Part shown: one piece after another, positions 36,696-47,213 of the stretch
Position numbering within the stretch: position 1 is the first letter of the stretch
Layout of the letters: each line of letters opens with the position of its first letter
DNA from: Parietaria judaica
Lineage: Eukaryota; Streptophyta; Magnoliopsida; Rosales; Urticaceae
NCBI GenBank assembly: GCA_954871525.1
Contig: OX940860.1
Span: 18,570,001 to 18,634,000, forward strand
Direction of reading: 5' to 3'
Length of the DNA stretch: 64,000 nt
Program-made: the position numbers and the translations under genes
Notes under the pieces: model-generated
The model's input: the letters and a program-made list of their open reading frames with translations, nothing else
The model's database searches: none
What the model was told of the DNA's origin: nothing

Positions 36696-37595
36696 ATGGC
36701 CAGTGAACGAACCCTAACCCTCCTCTCCTTCCTGCTACTAATCCTCTTCCTCCACCGCACCGGTGCCGCAACCCTACCCAAAGCTCCCGCCGAGGCTCCA
36801 GTGGAGCCCGAAAAAGAAGCTCCTCCCAAAACGAAGCCCATAGCTGAAACTGCCCCAACCAAGGCCCCGACAGCCCTCCCGGTAGCAGACTCCCCGTCGG
36901 AGGTCCCCCTAGTACAGGCCCCACCGCACCGGGCCCGCGCTGCCCCCACGAACGTGTCGAGGATCCTGGAGAAGGCCGGCGGGTACAGCGTGTTCATCCG
37001 GCTACTGAAGAGCACCTCGGTGAGCATTCAGCTGGAGAATCAGCTCAACGCCTCAAACAGCCTCACCGTCTTCGCCCCGACCAACGGCGCCTTCTCAGCC
37101 CTGAAAGCCGGCACACTCAACGGCCTCTCGGCCGAGCAGAAGGTGCAGCTTGTTCAGTACCACATCCTACCGCAGTTCGTGTCATTCCCTAACTTCCAAA
37201 CCCTAAGCAACCCTGTCAGGACGCAAGCCAGCAACACCTACGACTACCCCATGAACATCACGGTGGAGGGAAGCTGGGTCAATGTCTCCACCGGCATCGT
37301 CAACGCCTCCATCTCTGTCACCGTATACGACGACGGCCAGCTCGCCATCTACAAGCTCGACAAGGTGCTACTTCCTCTCGGGATCTTCGCACCCAGGCCG
37401 AAGCCTCTCGCCCCGGCCCCGGCGCCTCCGCTGAAGCCGAAGAAAAACGCCAACTCCACCTCATCTTCGTCGACGCTGACGGAGTCTGATGGACCCACGG
37501 TGGCCGAGGCTCACGCGTCGAACGCGCTCAGTCTGGCCAAGAACCGCGTCGGAGTTTTCATGGTTGCCGCGGCGGTGATCGTCGTGTTGGGATGA
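36696..37595 (+). CDS. FLA: Fasciclin-like arabinogalactan protein (FLA-2 of cluster)
   Basis: A single-exon, 299-residue single-FAS1 FLA. Signal peptide 1-25 (LLSFLLLILFL core); Ala/Pro/Glu-rich arabinogalactan region about 26-80; FAS1 domain about 84-231 with H1 box SLTVFAPTNGAF (122-133), the YH motif near 155 and an H2 region ending KLDKVLLP; second Ala-Pro stretch (APAPAPP) and Ser/Thr-rich segment; hydrophobic tail VGVFMVAAAVIVVLG for GPI anchoring, rather short. Sequons NVS, NIT and NAS are present. It lies 3.1 kb downstream of FLA-1 in the same orientation and shares the PLGIFAP segment with it, so these two look like the closest pair in the cluster. It is intact. Confidence 0.95.
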   Translation: MASERTLTLLSFLLLILFLHRTGAATLPKAPAEAPVEPEKEAPPKTKPIAETAPTKAPTALPVADSPSEVPLVQAPPHRARAAPTNVSRILEKAGGYSVFIRLLKSTSVSIQLENQLNASNSLTVFAPTNGAFSALKAGTLNGLSAEQKVQLVQYHILPQFVSFPNFQTLSNPVRTQASNTYDYPMNITVEGSWVNVSTGIVNASISVTVYDDGQLAIYKLDKVLLPLGIFAPRPKPLAPAPAPPLKPKKNANSTSSSSTLTESDGPTVAEAHASNALSLAKNRVGVFMVAAAVIVVLG

Positions 37596-37884
37596 AAGGA
37601 ATAGCAAGAGAGACTTGTGTTTGCAATAACGAACTGAGCTGTGTCTTGTATGTTTTACTTTATTATGATTTATGTGTTTGGGGTTTTCTTTATTTTATTG
37701 TATTTTTTCCATTTATCATTTATGTAACGGTTCGTTTATTTATTTCATGATTTCTTTATTTTAAAAACCTTTCTTTAGTGATTATACTCAGTCACAAATG
37801 AGAAACAATTTCAATATATACTATTTCTCTTGACAAATTTAAAAGTATACGTAGTATGTGAGAAAGAATTATTCATAATTCACT

Positions 37885-38222
37885 AATCATGGGCTCCAAT
37901 TCGCCCATGACCGGGGTTGGACAATCTTGGTGGTAGAATCGGATTGTCTTCGGGCAATCCAAATTGTCAAAGGGAAGCTATTTAATAGTTTACAAGGACC
38001 GATTCTACGGAGCATTAAAGGCTTGCTAAAGAAAGTGGCGCCGGCGGGAAAGATTCGGTGGATCCCTAGACTATGTAACGAGGTTGCAAACTCGTTAGCA
38101 AAATCTCGTATCCCCGCGGGGACTTCGGACTTTTGGTCTTGTAATTGCCAGGAGTAGCTCGATTTGTACGTGCGGAGGGATTTAAGGCCCTAGTCTTAAT
38201 GAATTTATTTCCTTAAAAAAAA
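37885..38222 (+). mobile_element. 5'-truncated LINE remnant encoding an RNase H-like domain
   Basis: An open frame running into 37927-38157 encodes a plant RVT_3/RNase H-like segment: GW-x4-VVESDCLRAIQIV near the start, then KIRWIPRLCNEVANSLAK. This domain sits at the C-terminus of the plant L1-type polyprotein. About 60 bp after the stop the sequence ends in an A-rich tail (38214-38222), as expected for the 3' end of a retroposed LINE. The reverse transcriptase itself is absent. Confidence 0.75.
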
Positions 38223-38592
38223 GTTACAAAAATAAAAGGTGAAATTGCTGTAAGAAAAGGTGAAAGAGTTTGATTTTTCTTTTTCTTTAAGTACAATTAG
38301 AGAAATATTCATAATATTTGTATAGGGATATTATATATGAAGAAATTATAGATAATAGCCTCCTTACTTCGTTTAGATTGCATTTTATCAAACATATGAT
38401 TCTAATTTTTAAAATAGCCAATCAAGATGATGTGGCGTTAAAAACTAATTTATCTATACCTATTTTGCCCCTCAGCTTATTATTTAGGGATTAAAATTAA
38501 TTTCATATAATACACACGTTTGAATGATTATTCAAGGGAAATATTCAAGGCATAATTTTAGGTAATTTTTTCTCTCTCTAAATCAACCCACC

Positions 38593-39275
38593 TAGGGGTG
38601 AACAAACGAGTCTTCGGTTCGGTTTTCATAACTATTTATACAGATTACCGCATTTTCGGTTTTTTCAATTTTAAAACCGAAAGCCGCACTATTGAAGTTT
38701 AAAACCATTTTTACCAATTACCGCTATATCGGTTTTAAATTCGATTTAAATTCGGTTTTAACCGCATTTTGACAAGATGTTATATAATCATCGTATATTT
38801 GAAAAATCAAATTACTATTAGATAATCTAAAGTAAGAAAATAATTAGTAATGAACAAATCGATTAAATTAAAAATAATGGAGTCAATTCTCTTACGGCTT
38901 TTATTCATTATTTTTCAAACGGAAAGAAATAATTGCAATAAAAACACACTATTTAAAATAAAATAAGACTAAATGAATCAATGAATGAAAAATTCATGCC
39001 AAAACATTATTATATAGATATTAAATGCTAAAGGCCAAACATTTATCTATTTTTAAATATATAAAATATTTAAATTTATTATCGGGGTTAATCGGTAATC
39101 GGTAGCGGTTTTTATCGTGAAAACCGTAACCGCTACCATTTAGCAAAAAGCGGTAGCGGTTTAAACCGCATTTTTTGGTATTTCAAAAAAAGCATAAATT
39201 TTCGGTAGTGAAAAAATCGGTAAATTAATGTTATCGGTTTTAGATTCGGTTTAGGGTCTTTTTTGTACACCCCTA
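38593..39275. mobile_element. hAT MITE, family R, copy 1 (683 bp), nested
   Basis: Bounded by the 8-bp duplication AACCCACC (38585-38592 and 39276-39283). Ends are TAGGGGTG...CACCCCTA. The interior is full of CGGTTT/AAACCG motifs, including an inverted pair around GGTAGCGGTTTTTA and CCGTAACCGCTACC. It is about 90% or more similar by eye to copy 2 at 51369-52050, with the same total length to within one base. It has no coding capacity. Confidence 0.93.
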
Positions 39276-39331
39276 AACCCACCAATCACTCTCTCTCTCT
39301 GCAGAACCACCAAGCTTCGAGTCCGTAGACC

Positions 39332-39381
39332 ATGCCATCACGAAGAAGAACTCTCCTCAAGGTCATCATTCTCGACAGCGG
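39332..39381 (+). pseudogene. Captured first coding exon of a Rab7/RABG3 GTPase
   Basis: The 50 nt encode MPSRRRTLLKVIILDSG and end at a splice donor (GTATGC). This matches the highly conserved N-terminus of plant RABG3 (Rab7) GTPases, whose first strand runs into the GDSGVGKT P-loop. One Gly codon of the P-loop is missing, and the rest of the GTPase (VGKTS onwards) does not follow. It therefore cannot make a functional GTPase. It lies inside a Mutator-like element, so gene-fragment capture is the natural explanation. Confidence 0.8.
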
Positions 39382-39624
39382 GTATGCCTCCTCTCTCTAT
39401 TCTTTTTTTCAGTGCTAGGGTTTTGAATTCGAAGGATCTCTCTCTCCAAGGCAATCTCAGTCTTGGATTCTGCTCTGGAACTTCAAACAGAGCTCGTTAA
39501 TTCGAATTCGCCGGAAAGGAAAATCGGAAAACTCGGCCCGCAGGGAAAGTCTCGGCAAACTCGGCGAACAGAGACGAAGTTGCAGCTGCTCATTCAAACC
39601 TTATGCCATTTTTTCATCGACTTC

Positions 39625-39625
<1 letters not shown>

Positions 39626-39664
<39 letters not shown>
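39626..39664. repeat. (TA)n microsatellite
   Basis: A TA run inside the Pack-MULE-like element that interrupts its gene-like right half. Confidence 0.9.
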
Positions 39665-39677
<13 letters not shown>

Positions 39678-40614
39678 AATGAGTTTATTCTCTCTTCGAC
39701 GCCAACGCAGATCCGGCTTCGATGATCGATGTCGCCTTCCGTACTCATTCTTCAGTTTCCCACACCTCCAGCCCCGATGCGTTTGCTCATCCATCGTGGG
39801 GACTGCAAATCGTGAATTGCTTCTTCGTCACCATCGCTTGTCTAGGATCGAAAAAAAAAAAAAAAAAACTTCCAGCCAAACCTTAACTCGGGAGCTGCAG
39901 ATCGCGACTCCTCAACCTTCTGATATGTGCAAGCTTCTAATTTGTGCGAGCGTCGGTGTCGGCTCGATGTTGATTTTTTTCTCTGATTTCGTGTTAATTT
40001 TTGTTTATTCGTGTTAATTCGGTTTTTTATTTTGTTTTTTACTATCTTTTTGACGTGTTTATGTCAATTAATTCATGTAATTATTTGTTAATTCATGTAG
40101 AAATGTATTTTTCTACGATAATGGAGATGTTTTTTAAGGTTATTTTTGTATTTTTTTTGTTTATTTGTACTTATTCGTGTAAATATATGCTAATTCGAAT
40201 TGTTAATTTGATTAATGTTTTTTAATTCAAATTGGCTTAAATTATTAATATGGTTAATTTGAGTTAATGTTACTTAAGAAATTTGAATTTCTATTTCAAA
40301 AAGTGAAAAACGTTTTTTATATTTAAATTTAAAATTTATTTTTAAATTTGGAATTCAAATATTTGTTTCCTAATTTATTATTTTATTAATTTTTAAAAAT
40401 TTAAAATAAATTCGTATTAATTATTAAAATAAATTTTAAATTATTTTGTTAATTCGAATTTAATATTAATTATTATTAATAATAAGGGTATATAAGTCAT
40501 TTTATATGCGTTAACGTGGTTTATTGGCTATGTCACAAAATTAACCAAACACTGGCTATTTTAACAATTTCAAAATATTAAGATGGCTAGTTATCTTAAG
40601 CTCCCTTATATATA

Positions 40615-41672
40615 TTGCTGTGACATGTGTCTATAAATATTGGTTATTTATAATTTTTTTTTTCTTTCAATAACTAGTTGTGGAAGAGTGCTTAATAATG
40701 TAAGTATGATAATAAGAAGAGAGACCATATTCATTTTGCTATTTCGAATCAGTTCCGTTCAACTATGAATGCGCAAAAAGACTCACTAACAAAAACAATT
40801 CAATTTTGTTGTTTGAATGAATTAAAGGGAGCGGCAAAAGTATTTAACTTCGACAAAAAAATCAAATTGATACTTAAGTTCAAAAAATTAACGGTACGTA
40901 AAAGTAACTTTCGGTTACCAAAATGTGGCAAGATAACGGCGGACATGGTAAATGTCGCGTGACATGTTGAGGTGTCATGCCAAAAAATATATTTTTACCG
41001 TCAATTGTTTGAGCTCAAAACTAATTTATGTTGAAATTTTATTCTGTCCCGCTATTATTCCTATAAAATTGGGCTTTTATCACGTGTCCTCTTACCACGT
41101 GGCATTTAACGGCTACTGCCTTTACATTCTACATTCTAGTGATGGAAGATTTTTTACCGTCACAGTGCAGTTTTAGTTGAAATTTAATATTTTTACCGCT
41201 ACAACTATTAATAAAAAAAATTAAATAATTGAATGAACCGAAAAGTTCTGTCGGAAATAACATTTAGATGATATGTCTCCCATCTTAATTAAGGAAACAA
41301 GTCAGTTCTTAGGTACACTGACAATGGGTAATTGAATTATTTTCATGATTCATCAGATCAAATCACACTATGAAGTTGAGCCATATCAATATTAATTAAT
41401 ACCCTTAATTATTTTTGAAGCATTATCAAATATTTATCTTATGAGTTATGATCTCGCTTTTACAATTTACATCGTGATTATCATGCATGATACATCCATT
41501 CATTTCGCTTGTAAGTGTGAAGCGATGTATTACCAAAAGAGAAATCAACTATCGCATCGAACCTAGCTGCAAAGTGATCAATCGCAAGACATCCTAACTA
41601 CACGTACCAATCTTTACGTAACCTGAAAAACCCCATGCACATGCACTCGCCATAATAATACACTCTCTGATC
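40615..41672. other. FLA-3 upstream region
   Basis: No gene was found. The 40780-41200 part resembles decayed repeat DNA (GGCAAAAGTA and TTTACCGTC motifs recur elsewhere in the window). The last 300 bp is the FLA-3 promoter. Confidence 0.4.
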
Positions 41673-41680
41673 TATATAAA
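41673..41680 (+). promoter_or_regulatory. TATA box of FLA-3 with adjacent AAACCCTAG
   Basis: TATATAAA directly followed by CCCTAG, 69 bp upstream of the ATG. The arrangement matches that of FLA-1. Confidence 0.65.
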
Positions 41681-41748
41681 CCCTAGATTATCACTCCCTT
41701 CAACTTCAACAAACCATTCATATAGAAAACCCTAAATAGAGGAAAAAA

Positions 41749-42684
41749 ATGATGATGAAGCGAATTCTCATCTCCTCATTCCTAACCATCTGCTTCCTCC
41801 TCAACTCGAGCCAAACCTACGGCCAGACTCCGGCGCAATCCCCGTCCTCCCAAAACCCGTCAGCGGAGCCTCAGGTCCGGCCTGCACCGGCCCATTCGCC
41901 GGAAGCAGAGCCTCTCGTCAAGTCGCCGCCATGGAAGTCAGCGCCGGCGCCTCCTAATGTCACCGACATCCTTGACAAGGCGGGTGGCTTCAGCGTATTC
42001 AGCCACCTCCTCCATAACACCGACGTGATAAATCAGATCGAGAATCAGCTTAACTCCTCTAACAGCCTCACCATTCTCGCTCCGACCAACGGCGGATTCT
42101 CCGGCCTCAAGGCCGGCGCTCTTAACTCGCTGACGCCGGAGCAGAAGGTTCAGCTCCTGCAGTTCCACATCATCCCCAGCTTCATCTCCCTCCAGAACTT
42201 CGAAACCCTAACCAACCCGGTCCGAACCCAGGCTAGCAACACCGAGGACTACCCGCTCAACGTCACCGCCGAGGGCGGGGCTGTCAACGTCTCGACTGGC
42301 GTTGTCAATACCACGCTCTCTGGCACTGTCTACACCGATGGTAAGCTCGCCATTTACCGCGTCGAAAGTGTTCTCCTCCCCATTGCCATATTCGCGCCGC
42401 GCGCCGAGTCTCCGACTCCATCACCAGCCCCATCTCCCGCTCCGGCTCTGGCGCCGTTAGTGCCGCTAGCCAAGCCCAAGAAGGGGGCATCCTCATCCAC
42501 AGCTGCTACTAAAAATACGGCACCTGCGCCGTCCAAATCGACGGCGCTAAAGCCGGCGACGAAGAATTCGACGGCGGCGATCGCGCCGGTTGCTGTACTG
42601 GATGAATCCGGGGGCGTTTTGGCTTATGGTGTGGCCTCTGTTGGTTTTGCCGTGACAATCACTCTGCTGGGTAAGTTTCTTTGA
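41749..42684 (+). CDS. FLA: Fasciclin-like arabinogalactan protein (FLA-3 of cluster)
   Basis: A single-exon, 311-residue single-FAS1 FLA. Three Met codons open the frame; the first is used here and all would give the same signal peptide (ending near 25, TYG/Q). A Ser/Pro/Gln-rich arabinogalactan region spans about 26-68, then the FAS1 domain about 70-215 with H1 box SLTILAPTNGGF (106-117), FH in place of the YH motif near 140, and an H2 region ending RVESVLLP. A long Pro-Ala-rich second region (SPTPSPAPSPAPALAP) and a Lys/Ser/Thr stretch precede a hydrophobic tail for GPI anchoring. It differs from FLA-1 and FLA-2 and resembles FLA-4 in the PIAIF segment after H2. Sequons NVT, NVS and NTT are present. 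The frame is intact. Confidence 0.95.
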   Translation: MMMKRILISSFLTICFLLNSSQTYGQTPAQSPSSQNPSAEPQVRPAPAHSPEAEPLVKSPPWKSAPAPPNVTDILDKAGGFSVFSHLLHNTDVINQIENQLNSSNSLTILAPTNGGFSGLKAGALNSLTPEQKVQLLQFHIIPSFISLQNFETLTNPVRTQASNTEDYPLNVTAEGGAVNVSTGVVNTTLSGTVYTDGKLAIYRVESVLLPIAIFAPRAESPTPSPAPSPAPALAPLVPLAKPKKGASSSTAATKNTAPAPSKSTALKPATKNSTAAIAPVAVLDESGGVLAYGVASVGFAVTITLLGKFL

Positions 42685-44543
42685 GTGATACGAGGAATAG
42701 TTCTATATTTGTTTTCATGATTTGGGTTTATGATTATGAGTGATCTTGAATAAGGCTGCGATTTGCTTTTGTGTAATTAGGGTTTAGGTATATTTCATGT
42801 TATGTATTATTCATGGGTCTAATCCAGATTACCCAAAGTTGTACCGTGTGGATTTTATTAATCATATACTCTTTTTTCCATATGATCAGAGTATAACAAG
42901 AATATTTAAAGAAACAATATTTTGTATCAAAGTATAGGATTAATACCCAATGACCAATGTTCTGATTATTTTTAGTGACATAAATCCACTATTTTTATCA
43001 CGAGTTTCCAAAAAAATTTACAATTTTGCGTTTTTTATTTATTTATTTAAATTCTATTCGTTTTTAATTGATTTTAAAAGAAATTAAAGTGCACGAACAC
43101 AAGTCATTTTTAGATTTTTTTCAAATTTTTTGTTATTATTATTTGAGAATCGTTGTTCCACCCACTGTAACGTTGACAATTCCTCTATATAAATGTATGT
43201 TAACTAATTTAATTAGTATATGATATTTTAGCCGCAATATGAATATGTGTACTTAGGACTGAAAAGTATTGACGTGGAACTCTAATACTTTAGCCGCAAT
43301 GAACATGTGACTTGTGTCTTGCAAAAAAGCCTCCACTAATAACGGTAGACCACTCACTAACTTTTGGAAATTATAAGAACATACAGTCTACAGAACACCT
43401 TTTCTGACTTTGGGAATATAGGCCGCCTATAAAAAATTGAATTTATACTGCATTAAAATGAGAATTTTTGGGAACATATGCCATTATCTCAAGAATAAAC
43501 ATAGACTTTTATGGCAATGATTTTACGTTGCTTATCTTTCTCTATGGAATTAACGGAACTAGTAACTTTTTTATAGGCATTACCCGAGTGGTATTAATAT
43601 CGACATGGTATTATTTCGTGTCATTTGTAGATTATTATTTTTTGAAAGGATTTCTTAAACGAAATTGAATTAAGTAAATGCAGAAATGCACTTCTTGACA
43701 ATGATATAATATAAAGAGTAATTAGCGTTATTGGTCCCTCTGTTATTAAGTACGTATAAAATATTTGGCCCATAATAGTAGAAATAGCCCATCGTTTATG
43801 ATTTTTGTGTAGATTTGGCCCCTTCGCTATGAAAGTATCGGAGGAAATAGGCATTCAATTATGATTTTTGTTCGGCTATGATTATGACAGTACTCCGTCC
43901 AAAAGTGTTAAATTGGATGTAAAACTTAAAAAATAAAAAGTGTAATGAGGATATTCTAGTAATTTTCAACTATTTTCTATACGATATATAATTTTATTTT
44001 TAATTAATGAAAAATTATATATTATCATTTAAAAATATATCAGATATGCTAATCATAAATTTAGAGGATTAAATTGATCATTTAAATATAAATTTATATT
44101 TTTAGTATAAACTGAAATCTAAACTTTAATTTTTATCAATTTAAAATAAAAAGCATATATTATAACTACTAAATAAATAAAAGATTATCAATATCTTAAT
44201 TATATGTATTTTATTTCTCAACCAATTTAATATTTTTGAACAGAGTAAGAGCTATGTTTACAGAAAAAATAAAATAATCGAAGAGTTATTTTCATGAAAG
44301 AAAGTTCAAAACCACTTAAAAGTTATTATCGGAAGGTTTTCGCTATTTTCATAACGTAAGGAATGCCAATTAGATATAGTGATAAACACTCTAAATTAAT
44401 GCACCATGTTAACATGTTTAGTGTTATGTAGTTCACCAATAATGTTTGTTACCACTTATATTACTAGTTGTGATACGTATGAGAGCAATAATAAAGTTGA
44501 TAACATGCGGCAAAAGCATTTAAATGTTTTATTTGGTTACTGA
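42685..44543. other. Intergenic DNA between FLA-3 and the MATE gene (convergent 3' ends)
   Basis: AT-rich with no gene recognised. The two ends should hold the 3' UTRs. The segments near 43210-43360 contain a short direct repeat (TTTAGCCGCAAT...GAACATGTG). Confidence 0.45.
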
Positions 44544-45949
44544 TCAGTGATCATTGGTGATTGATGTACCAATTTCTTTTTCTTTAGCGCTGCTAGTTGA
44601 CCACCTATCAATACGCTCGCTTGCAATCCGAGCCTGAAGAAGAAAATATTTTAATTTTGTAGTTAAGAGAATATATATACATATTCTCCACAATAATGAG
44701 TTGTTGTTTGTTACCTCCTTTTCCCAATCAGAATTGATAGTTATGATGGCCAATATCACCGTCTGAATCGCAGTCCCTCCAAATATCATCCCTCCCCATA
44801 TACCCTGAGCTTGATGAATCATTGAAATGAATGGAAACGACATATATACATATTGAAAGGAATGAATTACTAAAACCCCTTTAATTTTATGCACTATACT
44901 TACAGCGACACCCAAGCGTAAGAGCCATCCCATGAGAAAGCCAAGGGGAAGACCAATAACGTAATAACAACCCAGGTTTACGTAAGCTACCGTTGCTTGC
45001 CTTCCCGACCCCACCGCTACTCCTGTGGACCATCCGGTGGAAGTTTTCATTATTTACTAATACTACGTACGAATACGTATACTAAGTATTCAATATATTC
45101 GGTTTTTGTCTAATTTCAAAATTATTCGATTTTTCGTATACATAGAAAAATGAAAATACGGTGTGCAACGGTTTTCACCCTTATTCTAAAACAACAAATA
45201 GATAGATAAATAAATAAAACAAACCAGATAGAACAGGTTGAACGCTGTTGAGGAGAATAGTGAAAGCCAATAAGATGGATAGGTTGTCAACTGCCTCGAG
45301 AACATCGGGCGTCGAGGAGAAAATGAAAGCAATTTTTTTCGTGGAATGCAACGATTAACAAACAAACGACGAGGCTGATCACAGCAGACTGCACCACGCA
45401 CACAATTGTTGCAAATTTCGCTGCCTTTCCATTGCCTGCGCCGAGCTCGTTCGAAACCCTTACCCTGCCAATTCAAGCATTGCCTTCGCTAATTTTTCTA
45501 AATTTTTGTTATTTATTTTTAAAGCTAGATCTAAAAAATGATTATTAATTAGGTTAATGTTAGATATTTACAAAAAATCTTTTCCATTTCAGATTATACA
45601 GCTATTAAGGACAAACAAGTTAATGAGTTATTAAGAACCGAGACATTATCAAACAAGAAATCTGCCAAATAAATATTGAAGGTATACATACCCGACAGCG
45701 GCAAAAAATGCCAATGGAATCATCATCTCCCATCCATTGATAGTCATGCTAATTGACAGAGCCAAATCCAAAAAAAAAAAACCTTCAAGATCAGAGTCTT
45801 ATGCAAAGAATTAATGAATATTAATAAATAAATATTATACAGATAGCGATAGGTATACCAAATCGACAATGCGTCCACAGCTAATGTAGCATTGTTCAAG
45901 TGGCCAGTCATCAAAATCAGTACTCTATAGTACCAGTTCTCCAAGCTAT

Positions 45950-46013
<64 letters not shown>

Positions 46014-47213
46014 CCATCACCATCATCAATGTCAAAACAAAAGATCACTTTTCTATAGGTGATTTCCGAGAGAATGGTGTACCAAAGCATGATGCCAGAG
46101 GCTGCGGATAGCTTGAGAAATTCCCAGAGGCCCGAGAACGCTTCCATGGAGAAGCCCGACCAAGTGAGTGGACAACCACCGAGCGAGGCGTACCCGAAGA
46201 GTCCGACGACCAAGGCCCACCACGAAATATCCAGGGCGAGGGCGGCGCCCACGACGCCGAAGCCGAGTACGCCAACAAAGAGCCAGGTGGTGAGCACATT
46301 GAGGGCAAGGGCAACTAGGCTGGCGTAGGCGAGGACTTGGTTCTTGAGCTGGCACTGCAAGAAACGCTGCAGCGGGAGCTGGAAGGCGAAGCAGAAGTGG
46401 AATGGGATCAGCCAGAGCGTCACCGTCCCCGTTTGCACCGCCACATCGTCAGGCTGACCGAGCAGCCGTAGGATTGGTGTCGTCCAGAGGTATAAAGGCA
46501 GCAGAAAAACGCAGCACATGAAGAGCACGATCCACGAGCGCTGCATGTAGATTCCGAGCATTCTGTACCTCTTCGCCCCAAATGCTTGCCCACACAGAGT
46601 CTCCAGCGCGCTCGCCATCCCTAACTGAGTCACACCAAAGTGCTAGCTAATTAATTGATATTTTTTTTCTTGCTCTTAATATTTAGTATATCGTGTGGCT
46701 TGAAGCGTATGTATCGCAATAGCAATACCAGTTCAAATACTAAACCAACAAATTACCATGTTATTGTTGTTACAGACGAGTGAAGGATAGTGCTGTAAAT
46801 ATCGGGGATCCGGGAAATTTTTTATAAAAAAATCTGGTATCATTATCATACTTCTATACTGCACTCTTTATTGCTTTTCTGTTGAATTCACCGATTATAT
46901 ATCATGGAATCTTATTAAAGTTATGATCTGAGCGTTACGGTACCAAGAGACCGAAACTGAAGCCGGAAATGACGGTGACAGCAATGGAAATGGAGGCGAG
47001 CTCGACCTTGCCCAGGTGTCCAGAAAATCCCTGCGCTATGATGTTCATGGAGTAGCCGGCGACGCGGCTGAAGATGGCCGGCCCTGCAATCATCCACAGC
47101 TTCTTCAGCTCCTCGCAAAGCCTCCCCTTATAAGAGCTTAACTCCGGTGGAGACGATAGAAGGGGCTCGTTGATAGCACATATCCCGGTCTGGTTATCTC
47201 CGGCTTTTCCCAT
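44544..47213 (-). CDS. DETOXIFICATION (MATE) transporter, DTX27-like, with an apparent frameshift in exon 5
   Basis: A cation- or proton-coupled MATE antiporter expected to export or sequester secondary metabolites or xenobiotics across the plasma or vacuolar membrane. Eight exons: 46944-47213, 46083-46624, 45859-45945, 45692-45748, 45225-45464, 44904-45022, 44715-44804 and 44544-44633. Family motifs: WMIAGPAIFSRVA, GMASALETLCGQAFGAK, YMQRSWIVL, QLKNQVLAY, ENWYYRVLILMTG, NGWEMMIPLAFFAAVG, SVQPVLS|GVAVGSG and GIWGGMIFGG. Exon 5 is 240 nt, but exon phases require 239. The shift falls in an A7 run (complement of 45333-45339), after which the family sequence (AFIFSSTPDVLEAVDNLS) continues in another frame. 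With one base fewer the product would be 497 residues, a normal length. A homopolymer error or a real null allele are both possible. Confidence 0.85.
45951..46027. repeat. (ATC)n microsatellite filling MATE intron 2
   Basis: About 24 trinucleotide units lie in the 137-bp second intron (45946-46082), with interruptions by ACC. Read on the minus strand without splicing it gives a poly-Asp run, so automated predictions that retain this intron will create a false acidic tail. Confidence 0.9.

Larger units (their letters stand above)
38340..40605. mobile_element. Pack-MULE-like element carrying a Rab7/RABG3 exon
   Basis: About 2.27 kb bounded by near-identical 9-bp repeats (TTATATATG at 38331-38339, TTATATATA at 40606-40614). 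The ends are imperfect inverted repeats that share TAGATAA/TTATCTTA, AAATAGCCA and GTGGCGTTAA/GTTAACGTGG blocks, related to the element at 10827-11660. Inside are a hAT MITE (38593-39275), a CT-rich leader, the Rab7-like exon at 39332-39381 with its splice donor, and a further block with gene-like composition (about 39420-39950) of unknown origin interrupted by a (TA)n run. No transposase is present. Confidence 0.7.

Noticed and set aside
37927..38157. A 76-codon frame as a host gene
   Set aside because: It is an RNase H-like LINE domain followed by an A-rich tail; upstream domains are absent.
45917..46633. A 238-codon MATE frame ending in a poly-Asp tail
   Set aside because: The tail is intron 2 read through its (ATC)n repeat; splicing at 46083/45945 restores the conserved MLC-LENWYY sequence.
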